The notes beneath the pieces are model-generated. The model was not told where the DNA came from. It worked only from the letters and a program-made list of their open reading frames with translations, and searched no databases. Made by a program: the position numbers and the translations under genes. 64,000 nt of DNA from Bradyrhizobium commune (lineage in GTDB: Bacteria; Pseudomonadota; Alphaproteobacteria; Rhizobiales; Xanthobacteraceae): NCBI RefSeq assembly GCF_015624505.1, contig NZ_CP061379.1, forward strand, positions 372,001 through 436,000, given 5' to 3'. Shown here piece after piece: positions 19,477 through 30,593 of this stretch (positions are counted from its first letter, which is position 1; every line of letters starts with the position of its first letter).

Positions 19477-20664
19477 ATGCTCTCGACCCCCAATTCCTCA
19501 TTCCACGAAGCGTATCAGGCCCAGATCGCGTCCGGCGCGATCGAGCCCGATGCTGCGCAGGCCGAGGTCGCCGAGGCTTATGCGGCGCTCGACCAGCGGC
19601 TCGCCAACTACAAGCCGCACCGCAAGCAGGGCCTGCTCAGCCGCCTGTTCAGCAACGGCGACAAAGACGAGGCGCCGCGCGGGCTCTACATCCATGGCGA
19701 GGTCGGCCGCGGCAAGACCATGCTGATGGATCTGTTCTTCCAGCACTCGACCGTCGAGCACAAGCGCCGTGCGCATTTCCACGAATTCATGGCCGATGTG
19801 CATGAGCGCATCTACGACTATCGCCAGAGCATCGCGCGCGGCGAGGTCGCCGATGGCGACGTCATCGCGCTGACCGCGCATGCGATCTTCGAGGAGAGCT
19901 GGCTGCTCTGCTTCGACGAATTCCACGTCACCGACATCGCCGACGCCATGATCCTCGGCCGCTTGTTCGCAAAGTTGTTCGAGCTCGGCACCGTGGTGGT
20001 CGCAACCTCCAATGTCGCGCCTGACGATCTCTACAAGGGCGGCTTGAACCGTTCGCTGTTCCTGCCCTTCATCAAGCAGATCACCGACCACATGGACGTG
20101 GCGCGGCTCGATGCGCGCACCGACTTCCGGCTGGAAAAGCTTCAGGGCGTGCCGATGTGGCTGACGCCGGCGGATGGGGATGCGGCCGCGGCACTTGACC
20201 GCGCCTGGTCGAAGATGACCGGCGGCGCCAAATGCAAGTCGCGCGATATTTCGATCAAGGGCCGCATCCTGCACGTGCCGTGCTCGGCCCATGGCGTGGC
20301 CCGGTTTGCCTTCGCCGATCTCTGCGAGAAGCCGTTAGGTGCATCCGACTACCTCAGGCTCGCGCACGACTATCACACCATCCTGGTCGACCATATTCCA
20401 GTGATGGACCTCTCCCAGCGCAACGCCGCCAAGCGCTTCATCACGCTGATCGACACGCTCTATGACAATGCCGTGAAGCTGATGGCCTCGGCCGATGCCA
20501 ACCCGATCTCGCTCTACCTCGCCCACGAGGGCAACGAGGCCATGGAGTTCAAGCGGACCTCGTCGCGCCTGATCGAAATGAGCTCGGAATCCTATCTGGC
20601 GCTGGCGCACGGCCGCAAGGATTCCACCGCCAGCGGCTCCACCAAGGGTCTGGTGGAGACTTAA
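19477..20664 (+). CDS. zapE: Cell division protein ZapE (AFG1-like ATPase)
   Basis: ZapE is an AFG1-family P-loop ATPase that associates with the Z-ring and can bind FtsZ. The 395-aa protein has Walker A GEVGRGKT (74-81) and a Walker B LLCFDEFHVTDIADA near 145-158. A sensor region with VVATSNVAPDDLYKGGLNR follows, a family signature, and the C-terminus has ALAHGRKDS. ZapE is often found near mdh in proteobacteria, as it is here, upstream of mdh and separated from it by a palindromic repeat. Length and motifs are complete. Confidence 0.94.
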   Translation: MLSTPNSSFHEAYQAQIASGAIEPDAAQAEVAEAYAALDQRLANYKPHRKQGLLSRLFSNGDKDEAPRGLYIHGEVGRGKTMLMDLFFQHSTVEHKRRAHFHEFMADVHERIYDYRQSIARGEVADGDVIALTAHAIFEESWLLCFDEFHVTDIADAMILGRLFAKLFELGTVVVATSNVAPDDLYKGGLNRSLFLPFIKQITDHMDVARLDARTDFRLEKLQGVPMWLTPADGDAAAALDRAWSKMTGGAKCKSRDISIKGRILHVPCSAHGVARFAFADLCEKPLGASDYLRLAHDYHTILVDHIPVMDLSQRNAAKRFITLIDTLYDNAVKLMASADANPISLYLAHEGNEAMEFKRTSSRLIEMSSESYLALAHGRKDSTASGSTKGLVET

Positions 20665-20681
20665 GTCCTATCTGCCAGCGC

Positions 20682-20790
20682 TGTCATTCCGGGGCGTCGC
20701 GAAGCGACGAGCCCGGAATCCATTCATCAGCGTGCGCTGCCGCCCGATGGATTCCGGGCTCGCGACTTTCGTCGCGCCCCGGAATCACGG
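20682..20790. repeat. Palindromic intergenic repeat (GTCATTCCGGGGCG family)
   Basis: The left end TGTCATTCCGGGGCGTCGC and right end GCGCCCCGGAATCACGG are inverted copies, with AATCCAT/ATGGATT around the centre. It is a close relative of the element at 10575-10679 and lies between zapE and mdh. Confidence 0.85.
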
Positions 20791-20842
20791 GAGTGCGCTT
20801 GAATGCGCGCCAAGCCCGACAATTGAGCATCCACCGACTTGA

Positions 20843-21880
<1,038 letters not shown>

Positions 21881-21892
21881 GCGCAACAATCC

Positions 21893-21930
21893 CCGCCGAA
21901 GATCGAAACCCGGTCTTCGGCGGTTTCATT
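21893..21930 (+). terminator. Intrinsic terminator between mdh and sucC
   Basis: CCGCCGAAGA (21893-21902) pairs perfectly with TCTTCGGCGG (21914-21923), followed by TTTCATT. It lies 13 bases after the mdh stop and separates mdh from the suc genes. Confidence 0.85.
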
Positions 21931-22084
21931 TCCGGGACCCGCGTCGGGCGGGTTCCGGATCCGGTAGTCCAGAGATCTCGATGTCAAAGAATCCGGGTTG
22001 CAGTTCCTGTGGTATATGGTATGCCAGCCACAAGACTGAGGTGGGCCCCAGAGGTCACCGCCCGCGGGTTCAGGGAGCGACCAT

Positions 22085-23281
22085 ATGAATATCCATGAAT
22101 ATCAGGCCAAAGCGCTGCTGAACGAGTTCGGCGTGGCGATCTCGAAGGGCGTTCCGGTCCTGAAGGCCGCCGACGCGGACGCTGCCGCCAAGGCGCTGCC
22201 CGGCCCGGTCTGGGTGGTGAAGAGCCAGATCCATGCCGGCGGCCGCGGCAAGGGCAAGTTCAAGGAGGCCTCGGCCGGCGACAAGGGCGGCGTCCGCATC
22301 GCCAAGTCGGCCGCCGAAGTCTCCGAATTCGCCAAGCAGATGCTCGGCGCCACGCTGGTGACGATCCAGACCGGCCCCGCCGGCAAGCAGGTCAACCGCC
22401 TCTACATCGAGGACGGCTCCGACATCGACAAGGAATTCTATCTCTCGATCCTGGTCGACCGCGAGACCTCGCGCGTCTCGTTCGTCGTCTCGACCGAAGG
22501 CGGCGTCAACATCGAGGACGTCGCGCACAACAGCCCTGAGAAGATCGTGACCTTCTCGGTCGATCCCGCCACCGGCATCATGGGCCATCACGGCCGCACC
22601 GTCGCCAATGCGCTCAAGCTCACCGGTGATCTCGCCAAGCAGGCGGAAAAGCTTACCGCGCAGCTCTACGCGGCCTTCGTCGCCAAGGACATGTCGATGC
22701 TGGAGATCAACCCGCTGGTCGTGACCAAGCAGGGCCAGCTCCGCGTGCTCGACGCCAAGGTGTCGTTCGACGACAACGCGCTGTTCCGTCATCCTGAGGT
22801 GCTCGCCCTGCGCGACGAGACCGAGGAAGACGCCAAGGAAATCGAGGCGTCCAAGTACGACCTCAACTACGTCACCCTCGACGGCAATATCGGCTGCATG
22901 GTCAACGGCGCTGGCCTCGCCATGGCGACGATGGACATCATCAAGCTCTACGGCATGGCGCCGGCGAACTTCCTCGACGTTGGCGGCAGCGCCAGCAAGG
23001 AGAAGGTCACGGCCGCCTTCAAGATCATCACCGCCGATCCCAACGTGAAGGGCATCCTGGTCAACATCTTCGGTGGTATCATGAAGTGCGACGTCATCGC
23101 CGAAGGCGTCACGGCGGCGGTGCGCGAAGCGGGTCTCAACGTGCCGCTGGTGGTTCGCCTCGAAGGCACCAATGTCGAGCTCGGCAAGAAGATCATCCGC
23201 GAATCCGGTCTGAACGTGGTGCCGGCCGACAATCTCGATGACGCCGCGCAGAAGATCGTGAAGGCCGTCAAGGGAGGCTAA
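22085..23281 (+). CDS. sucC: Succinyl-CoA synthetase beta subunit
   Basis: SucC with SucD converts succinyl-CoA to succinate with substrate-level phosphorylation. The 398-aa protein starts [17 protein letters not shown], after a GGGAG site. It contains an ATP-grasp domain (about 1-235, with [11 protein letters not shown] near 52) and a CoA-ligase domain holding [18 protein letters not shown] and [11 protein letters not shown]. Length and motifs are those of the family. Unusually for this cluster, two small genes separate it from sucD. Confidence 0.97.
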   Translation: MNIHEYQAKALLNEFGVAISKGVPVLKAADADAAAKALPGPVWVVKSQIHAGGRGKGKFKEASAGDKGGVRIAKSAAEVSEFAKQMLGATLVTIQTGPAGKQVNRLYIEDGSDIDKEFYLSILVDRETSRVSFVVSTEGGVNIEDVAHNSPEKIVTFSVDPATGIMGHHGRTVANALKLTGDLAKQAEKLTAQLYAAFVAKDMSMLEINPLVVTKQGQLRVLDAKVSFDDNALFRHPEVLALRDETEEDAKEIEASKYDLNYVTLDGNIGCMVNGAGLAMATMDIIKLYGMAPANFLDVGGSASKEKVTAAFKIITADPNVKGILVNIFGGIMKCDVIAEGVTAAVREAGLNVPLVVRLEGTNVELGKKIIRESGLNVVPADNLDDAAQKIVKAVKGG

Positions 23282-23285
23282 GGCC

Positions 23286-23765
23286 ATGACCCAGGACCAT
23301 CTCGCCGCATCGTCTCCGCTTGCAGAGCACGCGCGCCTCGCCGCGTTCGCCGGCGAATGGAATGGCGAAGAGATGGTCTTTCCGTCGCGCTGGACCAGCG
23401 GCGGGCCGGCCACCTCGCACACCGTCGCGCGCATGGATCTCAACGGATTCTATCTGATCCAGGACAGTGTCCAGATGCGCGACGGCAAGCCGATCTTCGC
23501 CACCCACGGCCTCTTCACTTACGATCGTGAGGACCGGACCTACAAATTGTTCTGGTACGATTCGCTCGGCTACACGCCGCCCTCGCCCGCCTCCGGCGGC
23601 TGGGTCGGCAAGACCCTGACGCTGGTGCGCGGCTCGCTCCGCGGCAATGCGCGCCACGTCTACGAGATCATCGACGACAATTCCTACGCGTTGAAGATCC
23701 AGTTCTCGCCGGACGCGGAAGGCTGGGCCGACGTGCTCACCGGCGTCTACCGCCGCATCCATTAG
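23286..23765 (+). CDS. DUF1579 domain protein
   Basis: The 159-aa product starts 4 bases after the sucC stop. Its conserved parts are LAAFAGEWNGEEMVFPS near the N-terminus, the central GLFTYDREDRTYKLFWYDS and a C-terminal lipocalin-like beta-rich stretch. The FxGxW opening and beta-rich composition match DUF1579, a lipocalin-like family of unknown function that may bind small hydrophobic ligands. No signal peptide is visible. Tight linkage to sucC implies co-transcription, but a role in the TCA cycle is not established. Confidence 0.75.
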   Translation: MTQDHLAASSPLAEHARLAAFAGEWNGEEMVFPSRWTSGGPATSHTVARMDLNGFYLIQDSVQMRDGKPIFATHGLFTYDREDRTYKLFWYDSLGYTPPSPASGGWVGKTLTLVRGSLRGNARHVYEIIDDNSYALKIQFSPDAEGWADVLTGVYRRIH

Positions 23766-23775
23766 GGCAAGATCC

Positions 23776-24237
23776 ATGGGTGCACATCCATACTGGTATT
23801 TCGTTCCGTATGAGGCTGACTTCGACGCGGCATTGCAGAAGTTGCGGCTGCGCGAGTTTCAAGCCGGACGTTACAATCCGGTGACGCCGTTTCAGACCTT
23901 CCCGATCGATTTGTCCGCTCCTGCCCCAGGTGCGAAGCACGCTTCGATCGAGCAGGTCATGGAGCAGGCCGACGAAGCCGGTACCCGATCGATCCTCGAT
24001 ATCGCGCAAGTCGCGCCGGCGCCTTTCGATGAAAGCGGAATGCCATTTTTTACGGCCTTTCCGCTGGATCCGTCGGGCATGGAAGAGCTGTTCGGAACGT
24101 CGAAGCCGACGCGTGAACAGGTCCAGATCAATCAGCGAATGTGGGACCGCATCGAGCGCGGATCGGCGGTCTACACAGTCATTTTCGATAGGGGTGAGCC
24201 GCATGAGATCTTTTTCGGCGGCTATTCCTTCGATTGA
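23776..24237 (+). CDS. Hypothetical protein, 153 aa, unrecognised
   Basis: I do not recognise a family. The ORF starts at ATG 23776, 10 bases after the DUF1579 stop. It encodes an acidic soluble protein opening MGAHPYWYFVPYEADFDAALQKLR, with a REFQAGRYNPV segment, a Ser/Ile-rich middle (RSILDIAQVAPAPFDESG) and a C-terminal EIFFGGYSFD. There is no signal peptide, membrane helix or cysteine pair. Codon use looks like its neighbours, so it is probably a real gene of the suc transcript rather than a remnant. Gene-body evidence is its length and position; function is unknown. Confidence 0.6.
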   Translation: MGAHPYWYFVPYEADFDAALQKLRLREFQAGRYNPVTPFQTFPIDLSAPAPGAKHASIEQVMEQADEAGTRSILDIAQVAPAPFDESGMPFFTAFPLDPSGMEELFGTSKPTREQVQINQRMWDRIERGSAVYTVIFDRGEPHEIFFGGYSFD

Positions 24238-24301
24238 ACAGCCACTTTGAACAGCCGTCATCCGGCCAGGTAACGAATATCCACGAAAGCAGGCTCGCCT
24301 C

Positions 24302-25186
24302 ATGTCCATCCTGATCGACAAGAATACCAAGGTCATCTGCCAGGGCTTCACCGGCAAGAACGGCACCTTCCACTCCGAGGCCGCGATTGCCTATGGCACC
24401 AAGATGGTCGGCGGCACCTCGCCGGGCAAAGGCGGCGCGACCCATCTGGGCCTGCCGGTGTTCGACACGGTGCAGGAAGCGCGGCAGAAGACCGGTGCGG
24501 ATGCCTCGGTGATCTACGTACCGCCGCCGGGCGCGGCCGACGCGATCTGCGAAGCCATCGATGCCGAGGTCCCGCTGATCGTCTGCATCACCGAGGGCAT
24601 TCCGGTCATCGACATGGTGCGGGTGAAGCGTTCGCTTGCCGGCTCCAAGTCGCGCCTGATCGGGCCGAACTGCCCGGGCGTCATGACCGCCGGCGAATGC
24701 AAGATCGGCATCATGCCGGCCAACATCTTCAAGACCGGCTCCGTCGGCATCGTCTCCCGCTCCGGCACGCTCACTTACGAAGCCGTGTTCCAGACCTCCC
24801 AGGAAGGTCTCGGCCAGACCACCGCAGTCGGCATCGGCGGCGACCCGGTCAAGGGCACCGAGTTCATCGACGTGCTGGAAATGCTGCTCGCCGACCCCAA
24901 GACCGAGTCGATCATCATGATCGGCGAGATCGGCGGTTCCGCCGAGGAGGACGCCGCCCAGTTCCTTAAGGACGAGGCCAAGCGCGGCCGCCAGAAGCCG
25001 ATGGTCGGTTTCATCGCCGGCGTGACCGCACCTCCCGGCCGCCGCATGGGTCATGCCGGCGCGATCATCTCGGGCGGCAAGGGCGACGCCGGTTCCAAGA
25101 CCGAAGCGATGAAATCGGCTGGAATTACCGTGTCTCCGTCGCCTGCCCGCCTCGGGCACACGCTTGCCGAAAAGTTGAAAGGCTAA
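24302..25186 (+). CDS. sucD: Succinyl-CoA synthetase alpha subunit
   Basis: SucD carries the CoA-binding site and the phosphorylated histidine of succinyl-CoA synthetase. The 294-aa protein opens [24 protein letters not shown], a Rossmann CoA-binding domain. It has GPNCPGVMT (about 121-129) and the active-site His in MGHAGAII near residue 252, with CoA-ligase sequence around it. It follows the unrecognised gene after a 64-bp gap. Family length and motifs are complete. Confidence 0.97.
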   Translation: MSILIDKNTKVICQGFTGKNGTFHSEAAIAYGTKMVGGTSPGKGGATHLGLPVFDTVQEARQKTGADASVIYVPPPGAADAICEAIDAEVPLIVCITEGIPVIDMVRVKRSLAGSKSRLIGPNCPGVMTAGECKIGIMPANIFKTGSVGIVSRSGTLTYEAVFQTSQEGLGQTTAVGIGGDPVKGTEFIDVLEMLLADPKTESIIMIGEIGGSAEEDAAQFLKDEAKRGRQKPMVGFIAGVTAPPGRRMGHAGAIISGGKGDAGSKTEAMKSAGITVSPSPARLGHTLAEKLKG

Positions 25187-25322
25187 TTCACTCCTTCGTG
25201 CTTTTCCGGGCGAAGTTTCGCAGCAAATAGGGTAAATGGTGCCTGTCGCGTCGAGCCCTGCCGGGGAGCTCGGCGCCAGCGCCGTTTGTTATGCGCGAAC
25301 CGAAATCGCCAGGAACTCAAGT

Positions 25323-28292
25323 ATGTCTCGCCAGGACGCGAACGCAGCCTTTGCCCTCTCATCGTTTCTCCAGGGCACCAACGCCACCTACATCGACGAA
25401 ATCTACGCCCGTTACGAGAAGGATCCGTCCTCGGTCGATGCCGAGTGGCAGGAGTTCTTCAAGAGCCTGAAGGACCAGCCGGACGACGTCCGCAGGAACG
25501 CCGAAGGCCCGTCCTGGGAGCGCGCCAACTGGCCGCTGACCCCGCAGGACGACCTGACCTCGGCCCTCGACGGTAACTGGGCGGAAGTCGAGAAGGCGGT
25601 CGGCAGCAAGATCGCCGCTCGGGCGCAGCAAGCCAAAGCCGACAAGGGCGCCGACTTCTCTTCCGCCGACCTGCTCCAGGCCACGCGCGACTCGGTTCGC
25701 GCGCTGATGCTGATCCGCTCCTACCGCATGCGAGGCCACTTCCACGCCAAGCTCGATCCGCTCGGCATCGAAGCCCCGCGCAACCGCGAAGAGCTCGACC
25801 CTCGCACCTACGGCTTCAGCGAAGCCGATTTCGACCGCAAGATCTTCCTCGATCACGTGCTCGGCCTCGAATACGCCAGCCTGCGCGAAATCACGGCGAT
25901 CTGCGAGCGCACCTACTGCCAGACCCTCGGCGTCGAGTTCATGCACATCTCGAATGCCGCGCAGAAGGCCTGGATCCAGGAGCGTATCGAGGGGCCGGAC
26001 AAGGAGATCTCGTTCACCCGCGAAGGCCGCCGCGCCATCCTCAACAAGCTGATCGAAGCCGAGGGTTTTGAGAAGTTCTGCGACGTCAAGTTCACCGGCA
26101 CCAAGCGCTTCGGCCTCGACGGCGGTGAATCGCTGATCCCCGCGCTGGAGCAGATCATCAAGCGCGGCGGCAATCTCGGCGTGAAGGAAGTCGTGGTCGG
26201 CATGCCGCATCGCGGCCGCCTCAACGTGCTGACCCAGGTGATGGGCAAGCCGCACCGCGCGCTGTTCCATGAGTTCAAGGGCGGCTCGGCCAATCCCGAC
26301 GCGGTCGAAGGCTCGGGCGACGTCAAGTACCATCTCGGCGCGTCGTCCGACCGTGAGTTCGACGGTAACCGCATCCATCTGTCGCTGACCGCCAACCCCT
26401 CGCATCTCGAGATCGTGGATCCCGTCGTGCTCGGCAAGGTCCGCGCCAAGCAGGACCAGCACGGCGATCCGCCGGACCAGCGCATCTCGGTGATGCCGCT
26501 GCTGATGCATGGCGACGCTGCGTTCGCCGGCCAGGGCGTGGTCGCGGAGTGCTTCGGTCTCTCCGACCTGAAGGGCTACCGTACCGGCGGCTCCGTCCAC
26601 TTCATCGTCAACAACCAGATCGGCTTCACCACCTATCCGCGTTATTCCCGTTCTTCGCCTTACCCGTCGGACGTGGCGAAGATGATCGACGCGCCGATCT
26701 TCCATGTGAACGGCGACGATCCGGAGGCCGTGGTGTTCGCGGCCAAGGTCGCGACCGAATTCCGGCAGAAATTCCACAAGCCCGTCGTCATCGACATGTT
26801 CTGCTACCGCAGGCATGGCCATAACGAGGGCGACGAGCCGGCTTTCACCCAGCCGGTGATGTACAAGAAGATCGCGGCTCATCCGTCGACGCTGGAGCTC
26901 TACGCCCGCCGCCTGATCAGCGAAGGCGTGATGACCGAGGGCGAGGTCGACAAGGCCAAGGCCGACTGGCGCGCGCGGCTCGACGCCGAGTTCGAGGCCG
27001 GCACCTCCTACAAGCCGAACAAGGCCGACTGGCTCGACGGCAAGTGGGCGGGCTTCAAGATCGCCGATCAGGAAGAGGATGCGCGCCGCGGCGTCACCGG
27101 CGTCGATGTCACCGAGCTGAAGGAGATCGGCCGCAAGATCACCAAGGTGCCGGACGGTTTCCGGGTCCACCGCACCATCCAGCGCTTTCTGGAGAATCGC
27201 GCGAAGGCGATCGACACCGGTGCGGGTATCGACTGGGCGACCGGCGAGGCGCTGGCGTTCTGCTCGCTGCTTGCGGAAAACCATCACGTCCGCCTGTCCG
27301 GACAGGATTCGGAACGCGGCACCTTCTCGCAGCGCCACTCGGTCCTGATCGACCAGGAAGACGAGAGCCGCTACACGCCGTACAACCATCTCGGCAACGA
27401 GCAGGGCCATTACGAGGTCATCAACTCGCTGCTGTCGGAAGAGGCCGTGCTCGGCTTCGAATACGGCTATTCGCTCGCCGAGCCGAACACGCTGACGCTG
27501 TGGGAAGCCCAGTTCGGCGACTTCGCCAACGGCGCGCAGGTCGTGTTCGACCAGTTCATCTCCTCGGGCGAACGCAAATGGCTGCGCATGTCCGGCCTCG
27601 TCTGCCTCTTGCCGCACGGCTATGAAGGCCAGGGACCGGAGCACTCCTCGGCGCGTCTCGAGCGTTATCTGCAGATGTGCGCCGAAGACAACATACAGGT
27701 GGTCTATCCGACCACGCCCGCGAACTACTTCCACGTGCTGCGCCGCCAGCTTCATCGCGAAATCCGCAAGCCGCTGATCCTGATGACGCCGAAGTCGCTG
27801 CTGCGTCACAAGCGGGCGGTGTCGCGTCTCGAGGAGCTCGCCAAGGGAACGACGTTCCACCGCATCCTCTATGATGACGCCCAGATGCTGCCGAACGAGC
27901 CGGTCAAGCTCGTTCCGGACGAGAAGATCCGCCGCATCGTGCTCTGCTCCGGCAAGGTCTATTACGACCTCTACGAGGAGCGCGAGAAGCGCGGCATCGA
28001 CGACATCTACCTGATGCGCGTCGAGCAACTCTATCCGGTGCCGCTGAAGGCGCTGGTGGCCGAGTTGTCGCGCTTCAAGAAGGCCGAAGTGATCTGGTGC
28101 CAGGAAGAGCCGCGCAACATGGGCTCCTGGCACTTCATCGAGCCCTATCTGGAATGGGTGCTGAACCAGGTGAACGGCGTGAGCCGGCGTCCGCGTTATG
28201 TCGGCCGCGCCGCTTCCGCCGCGACCGCTACTGGTCTGATGTCCAAGCATCAGGCGCAGCTGAAGGCCTTCCTGGACGAAGCATTGAGCTGA
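25323..28292 (+). CDS. sucA: 2-oxoglutarate dehydrogenase E1 component
   Basis: SucA is the thiamine-diphosphate-dependent E1 that decarboxylates 2-oxoglutarate and succinylates the lipoyl group of SucB. From ATG 25323 it is 989 aa. It has the N-terminal segment SFLQGTNATYIDEIYARYE used for complex assembly, a dehydrogenase domain with MPHRGRLNVL and YRRHGHNEGDEP, and a transketolase-like pyrimidine-binding domain with SGQDSERGTFSQRH and PHGYEGQGPEHSSARLER. An in-frame ATG at 25236 would add 29 residues with no resemblance to the family. It follows sucD by 136 bp. Confidence 0.97.
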   Translation: MSRQDANAAFALSSFLQGTNATYIDEIYARYEKDPSSVDAEWQEFFKSLKDQPDDVRRNAEGPSWERANWPLTPQDDLTSALDGNWAEVEKAVGSKIAARAQQAKADKGADFSSADLLQATRDSVRALMLIRSYRMRGHFHAKLDPLGIEAPRNREELDPRTYGFSEADFDRKIFLDHVLGLEYASLREITAICERTYCQTLGVEFMHISNAAQKAWIQERIEGPDKEISFTREGRRAILNKLIEAEGFEKFCDVKFTGTKRFGLDGGESLIPALEQIIKRGGNLGVKEVVVGMPHRGRLNVLTQVMGKPHRALFHEFKGGSANPDAVEGSGDVKYHLGASSDREFDGNRIHLSLTANPSHLEIVDPVVLGKVRAKQDQHGDPPDQRISVMPLLMHGDAAFAGQGVVAECFGLSDLKGYRTGGSVHFIVNNQIGFTTYPRYSRSSPYPSDVAKMIDAPIFHVNGDDPEAVVFAAKVATEFRQKFHKPVVIDMFCYRRHGHNEGDEPAFTQPVMYKKIAAHPSTLELYARRLISEGVMTEGEVDKAKADWRARLDAEFEAGTSYKPNKADWLDGKWAGFKIADQEEDARRGVTGVDVTELKEIGRKITKVPDGFRVHRTIQRFLENRAKAIDTGAGIDWATGEALAFCSLLAENHHVRLSGQDSERGTFSQRHSVLIDQEDESRYTPYNHLGNEQGHYEVINSLLSEEAVLGFEYGYSLAEPNTLTLWEAQFGDFANGAQVVFDQFISSGERKWLRMSGLVCLLPHGYEGQGPEHSSARLERYLQMCAEDNIQVVYPTTPANYFHVLRRQLHREIRKPLILMTPKSLLRHKRAVSRLEELAKGTTFHRILYDDAQMLPNEPVKLVPDEKIRRIVLCSGKVYYDLYEEREKRGIDDIYLMRVEQLYPVPLKALVAELSRFKKAEVIWCQEEPRNMGSWHFIEPYLEWVLNQVNGVSRRPRYVGRAASAATATGLMSKHQAQLKAFLDEALS

Positions 28293-28349
28293 ACTCTTCG
28301 AACTGCGTCATGCTCCGCTCCCAGTGCGCCCTTGCGCACAAGGGCGGGG

Positions 28350-28404
28350 CATCCAGCAAGACGTGACGTCCGTCGTGAATGCGAACGTCCCGGCTTGCTG
28401 GATG
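28350..28404. repeat. Inverted repeat in the sucA-sucB gap
   Basis: CATCCAGCAAG (28350-28360) is exactly inverted at 28394-28404, with a 33-base spacer that contains further short palindromes. It lies in the 185-bp gap between sucA and sucB and may stabilise or attenuate the transcript. Confidence 0.65.
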
Positions 28405-28477
28405 GCCTGTTTTTCTCAGGGCTCATGACACCCGAAATTTCCCGACCGCTATTGGCGATCTCCTTAAGGAAAAGACC

Positions 28478-29725
28478 ATGACTGAAATTCGTGTGCCGAC
28501 GCTCGGCGAATCCGTCACCGAGGCCACCATCGGCCGCTGGTTCAAGAAGGCCGGCGATGCCGTCGCCGTCGACGAGCCCTTGGTGGAGCTCGAGACCGAC
28601 AAGGTCACCATCGAAGTGCCGGCGCCCTCGGCCGGGACGCTGAGCGAGATCATCGCCGCCGACGGCGCCACCGTTGCGGTCGGCGCGCTGCTCGGCCAGA
28701 TCACCGACGGTGCCGGCGCTGCGAAGCCGGCGGCTGCGCCCGCCAAGCCCGCTGCCGCTGCGGCTGCTCCTGTCGCCGCGGCTCCGGCTGCCGCTGCCGC
28801 CGCGCCGAAGGCCCCGCCGGCCGACACGCCGCTCGCTCCGTCCGTGCGCAAGCTGTCCGCCGAGACCGGCATCGACGCCTCGACCGTTCCGGGCTCCGGC
28901 AAGGACGGCCGCGTCACCAAGGGCGACATGCTTGCCGCGATCGAGCGTGCGGCCTCCGCGCCGACCCCGGTCAACCAGCCCGCCGCCGCCGTGCAGGTGC
29001 GCGCGCCGTCGCCGGCCGATGACGCCGCCCGCGAAGAGCGCGTCAAGATGACCCGGCTGCGCCAGACCATCGCACGCCGCCTCAAGGACGTGCAGAACAC
29101 GGCTGCGATGCTCACGACCTTCAACGAGGTCGACATGACCAACGTCATGGCGCTGCGCGCGCACTACAAGGACGCGTTCGAGAAGAAGCACGGCTCCAAG
29201 CTCGGCTTCATGGGCTTCTTCACCAAGGCCGTCGTGCAGGGTCTGAAGGACATCCCGGCCGTCAACGCCGAGATCGACGGCACCGATCTGATCTACAAGA
29301 ACTACTACCACATCGGCGTCGCCGTCGGCACCGACAAGGGCCTCGTCGTGCCGGTGGTGCGCGACTGCGACCATAAGTCGATCGCCGATATCGAGAAGGG
29401 CATCGCCGATTTCGGCCGCCGCGCCCGTGACGGCCAGCTCAAGATCGACGAGATGCAGGGCGGCACCTTCACCATCACCAATGGCGGCATCTACGGCTCG
29501 CTGATGTCGACCCCGATCCTGAACGCGCCGCAGTCCGGCATTCTGGGCATGCACAAGATCCAGGAGCGGCCGATGGTCGTCGGCGGCAAGATCGAGGTCC
29601 GCCCGATGATGTATCTGGCGCTGTCCTACGATCACCGCGTCATCGACGGCAAGGAAGCCGTGACCTTCCTGGTTCGCGTCAAGGAGAGCCTGGAAGATCC
29701 GGCGCGCCTGGTGCTGGACCTCTGA
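28478..29725 (+). CDS. sucB: Dihydrolipoyl succinyltransferase, E2 of 2-oxoglutarate dehydrogenase
   Basis: SucB transfers the succinyl group from the lipoyl arm to CoA and forms the core of the complex. From ATG 28478 (TAAGGAAAAG upstream) it is 415 aa. It has one lipoyl domain with the lipoylated K42 in ETDKVTIEV, an Ala/Pro-rich linker (about 80-120) and a peripheral-subunit-binding domain (about 122-155). The catalytic domain ends with [12 protein letters not shown] (H386, D390). An in-frame start at 28379 lies in repeat sequence and is unlikely. A terminator follows. Confidence 0.97.
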   Translation: MTEIRVPTLGESVTEATIGRWFKKAGDAVAVDEPLVELETDKVTIEVPAPSAGTLSEIIAADGATVAVGALLGQITDGAGAAKPAAAPAKPAAAAAAPVAAAPAAAAAAPKAPPADTPLAPSVRKLSAETGIDASTVPGSGKDGRVTKGDMLAAIERAASAPTPVNQPAAAVQVRAPSPADDAAREERVKMTRLRQTIARRLKDVQNTAAMLTTFNEVDMTNVMALRAHYKDAFEKKHGSKLGFMGFFTKAVVQGLKDIPAVNAEIDGTDLIYKNYYHIGVAVGTDKGLVVPVVRDCDHKSIADIEKGIADFGRRARDGQLKIDEMQGGTFTITNGGIYGSLMSTPILNAPQSGILGMHKIQERPMVVGGKIEVRPMMYLALSYDHRVIDGKEAVTFLVRVKESLEDPARLVLDL

Positions 29726-29744
29726 TCGCTGATGCCTTGAAAAC

Positions 29745-29773
29745 GCCGTCGCCTGCATGGGCGGCGGCTTTTG
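29745..29773 (+). terminator. Terminator after sucB
   Basis: GCCGTCGCC (29745-29753) pairs with GGCGGCGGC (29760-29768), one pair being G-U in RNA, across a short loop and is followed by TTTTGT. It lies about 20 bases after the sucB stop. Confidence 0.75.
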
Positions 29774-29792
29774 TCGAAAGATGGAGACGAAC

Positions 29793-30542
29793 GTGACGGA
29801 CAAAGTCGTCGTCATCACCGGCGGCAGCCGCGGCATTGGTCGTGCGACCGCGCTTGCCGCGGCCGAGCGCGGCTTCCGCGTCGTGGTCGGCTATGCCAGC
29901 AACAAGACGGCGGCCGACGAGGTCGTCGCCGGGATCGGCGCGAGCAACGGCAAGGCCATTGCGGTGAAATGCGATGTCGCCGAGGAAAGCGACATCATCA
30001 ACCTGTTCCAGCAGGCGGACACGTTCGGCACCCTCGCCGCCCTCGTCAACAATGGCGGCATCGTCGGCCAAAGCGGCGTGCGCGTGGACGAGATGTCGGC
30101 CGAGCGCATCCAGCGCGTGATGGCGGTGAACGTCACCGGCTCGATCCTCTGCGCGCGCGAGGCGGTGAAGCGGATGTCGACCAGGCATGGCGGGAAGGGC
30201 GGCGTCATCGTCAATCTGTCATCGGTTGCTGCCAAGCTCGGCGCGCCCAACACGTATGTCGACTATGCGGCGTCGAAGGGCGCGATCGATTCCTTCACCA
30301 TCGGCCTCGGCTATGAGGTCGCGGCCGAAGGCATCCGCGTCGCCGCGATCCGGCCCGGCCTGATCGACACCGAGATCCACGCCTCAGGCGGCGAGCCCGA
30401 TCGGCATCATCGTCTGGCCCATATGGTGCCGATGAAACGCGTCGGCACCGCGGATGAAATCGCCAATGCCATCGTCTGGCTGATGTCGGACGATGCCTCC
30501 TACGTCACTTCAGCCATTCTCGATGTGTCCGGCGGACGCTGA
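29793..30542 (+). CDS. SDR-family oxidoreductase
   Basis: The product is a short-chain dehydrogenase/reductase with TGGSRGIG (cofactor binding, near residues 8-15), a catalytic Ser in NLSSVAA and YAASKG with the catalytic Tyr and Lys. The usual NNAG is NNGG here (LVNNGGIVG). R/K placement near GYASN suggests NADP(H) preference, which is an inference. I chose the GTG at 29793 because GGAG lies 6 bases upstream. An ATG at 29781 would add four residues. It lies between the sucB terminator and lpdA, so it is probably separate from the suc transcript. The substrate is unknown. Confidence 0.88.
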   Translation: MTDKVVVITGGSRGIGRATALAAAERGFRVVVGYASNKTAADEVVAGIGASNGKAIAVKCDVAEESDIINLFQQADTFGTLAALVNNGGIVGQSGVRVDEMSAERIQRVMAVNVTGSILCAREAVKRMSTRHGGKGGVIVNLSSVAAKLGAPNTYVDYAASKGAIDSFTIGLGYEVAAEGIRVAAIRPGLIDTEIHASGGEPDRHHRLAHMVPMKRVGTADEIANAIVWLMSDDASYVTSAILDVSGGR

Positions 30543-30593
30543 CGCGCCGCGCGGACACATCCTCATCACGCTAAACTCACGGGACTTTCTCTC

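Noticed and set aside
25359..28250. A 963-codon open frame opposite sucA
   Set aside because: Same cause: antisense reading of a high-GC gene. No recognisable domain or ribosome-binding site.
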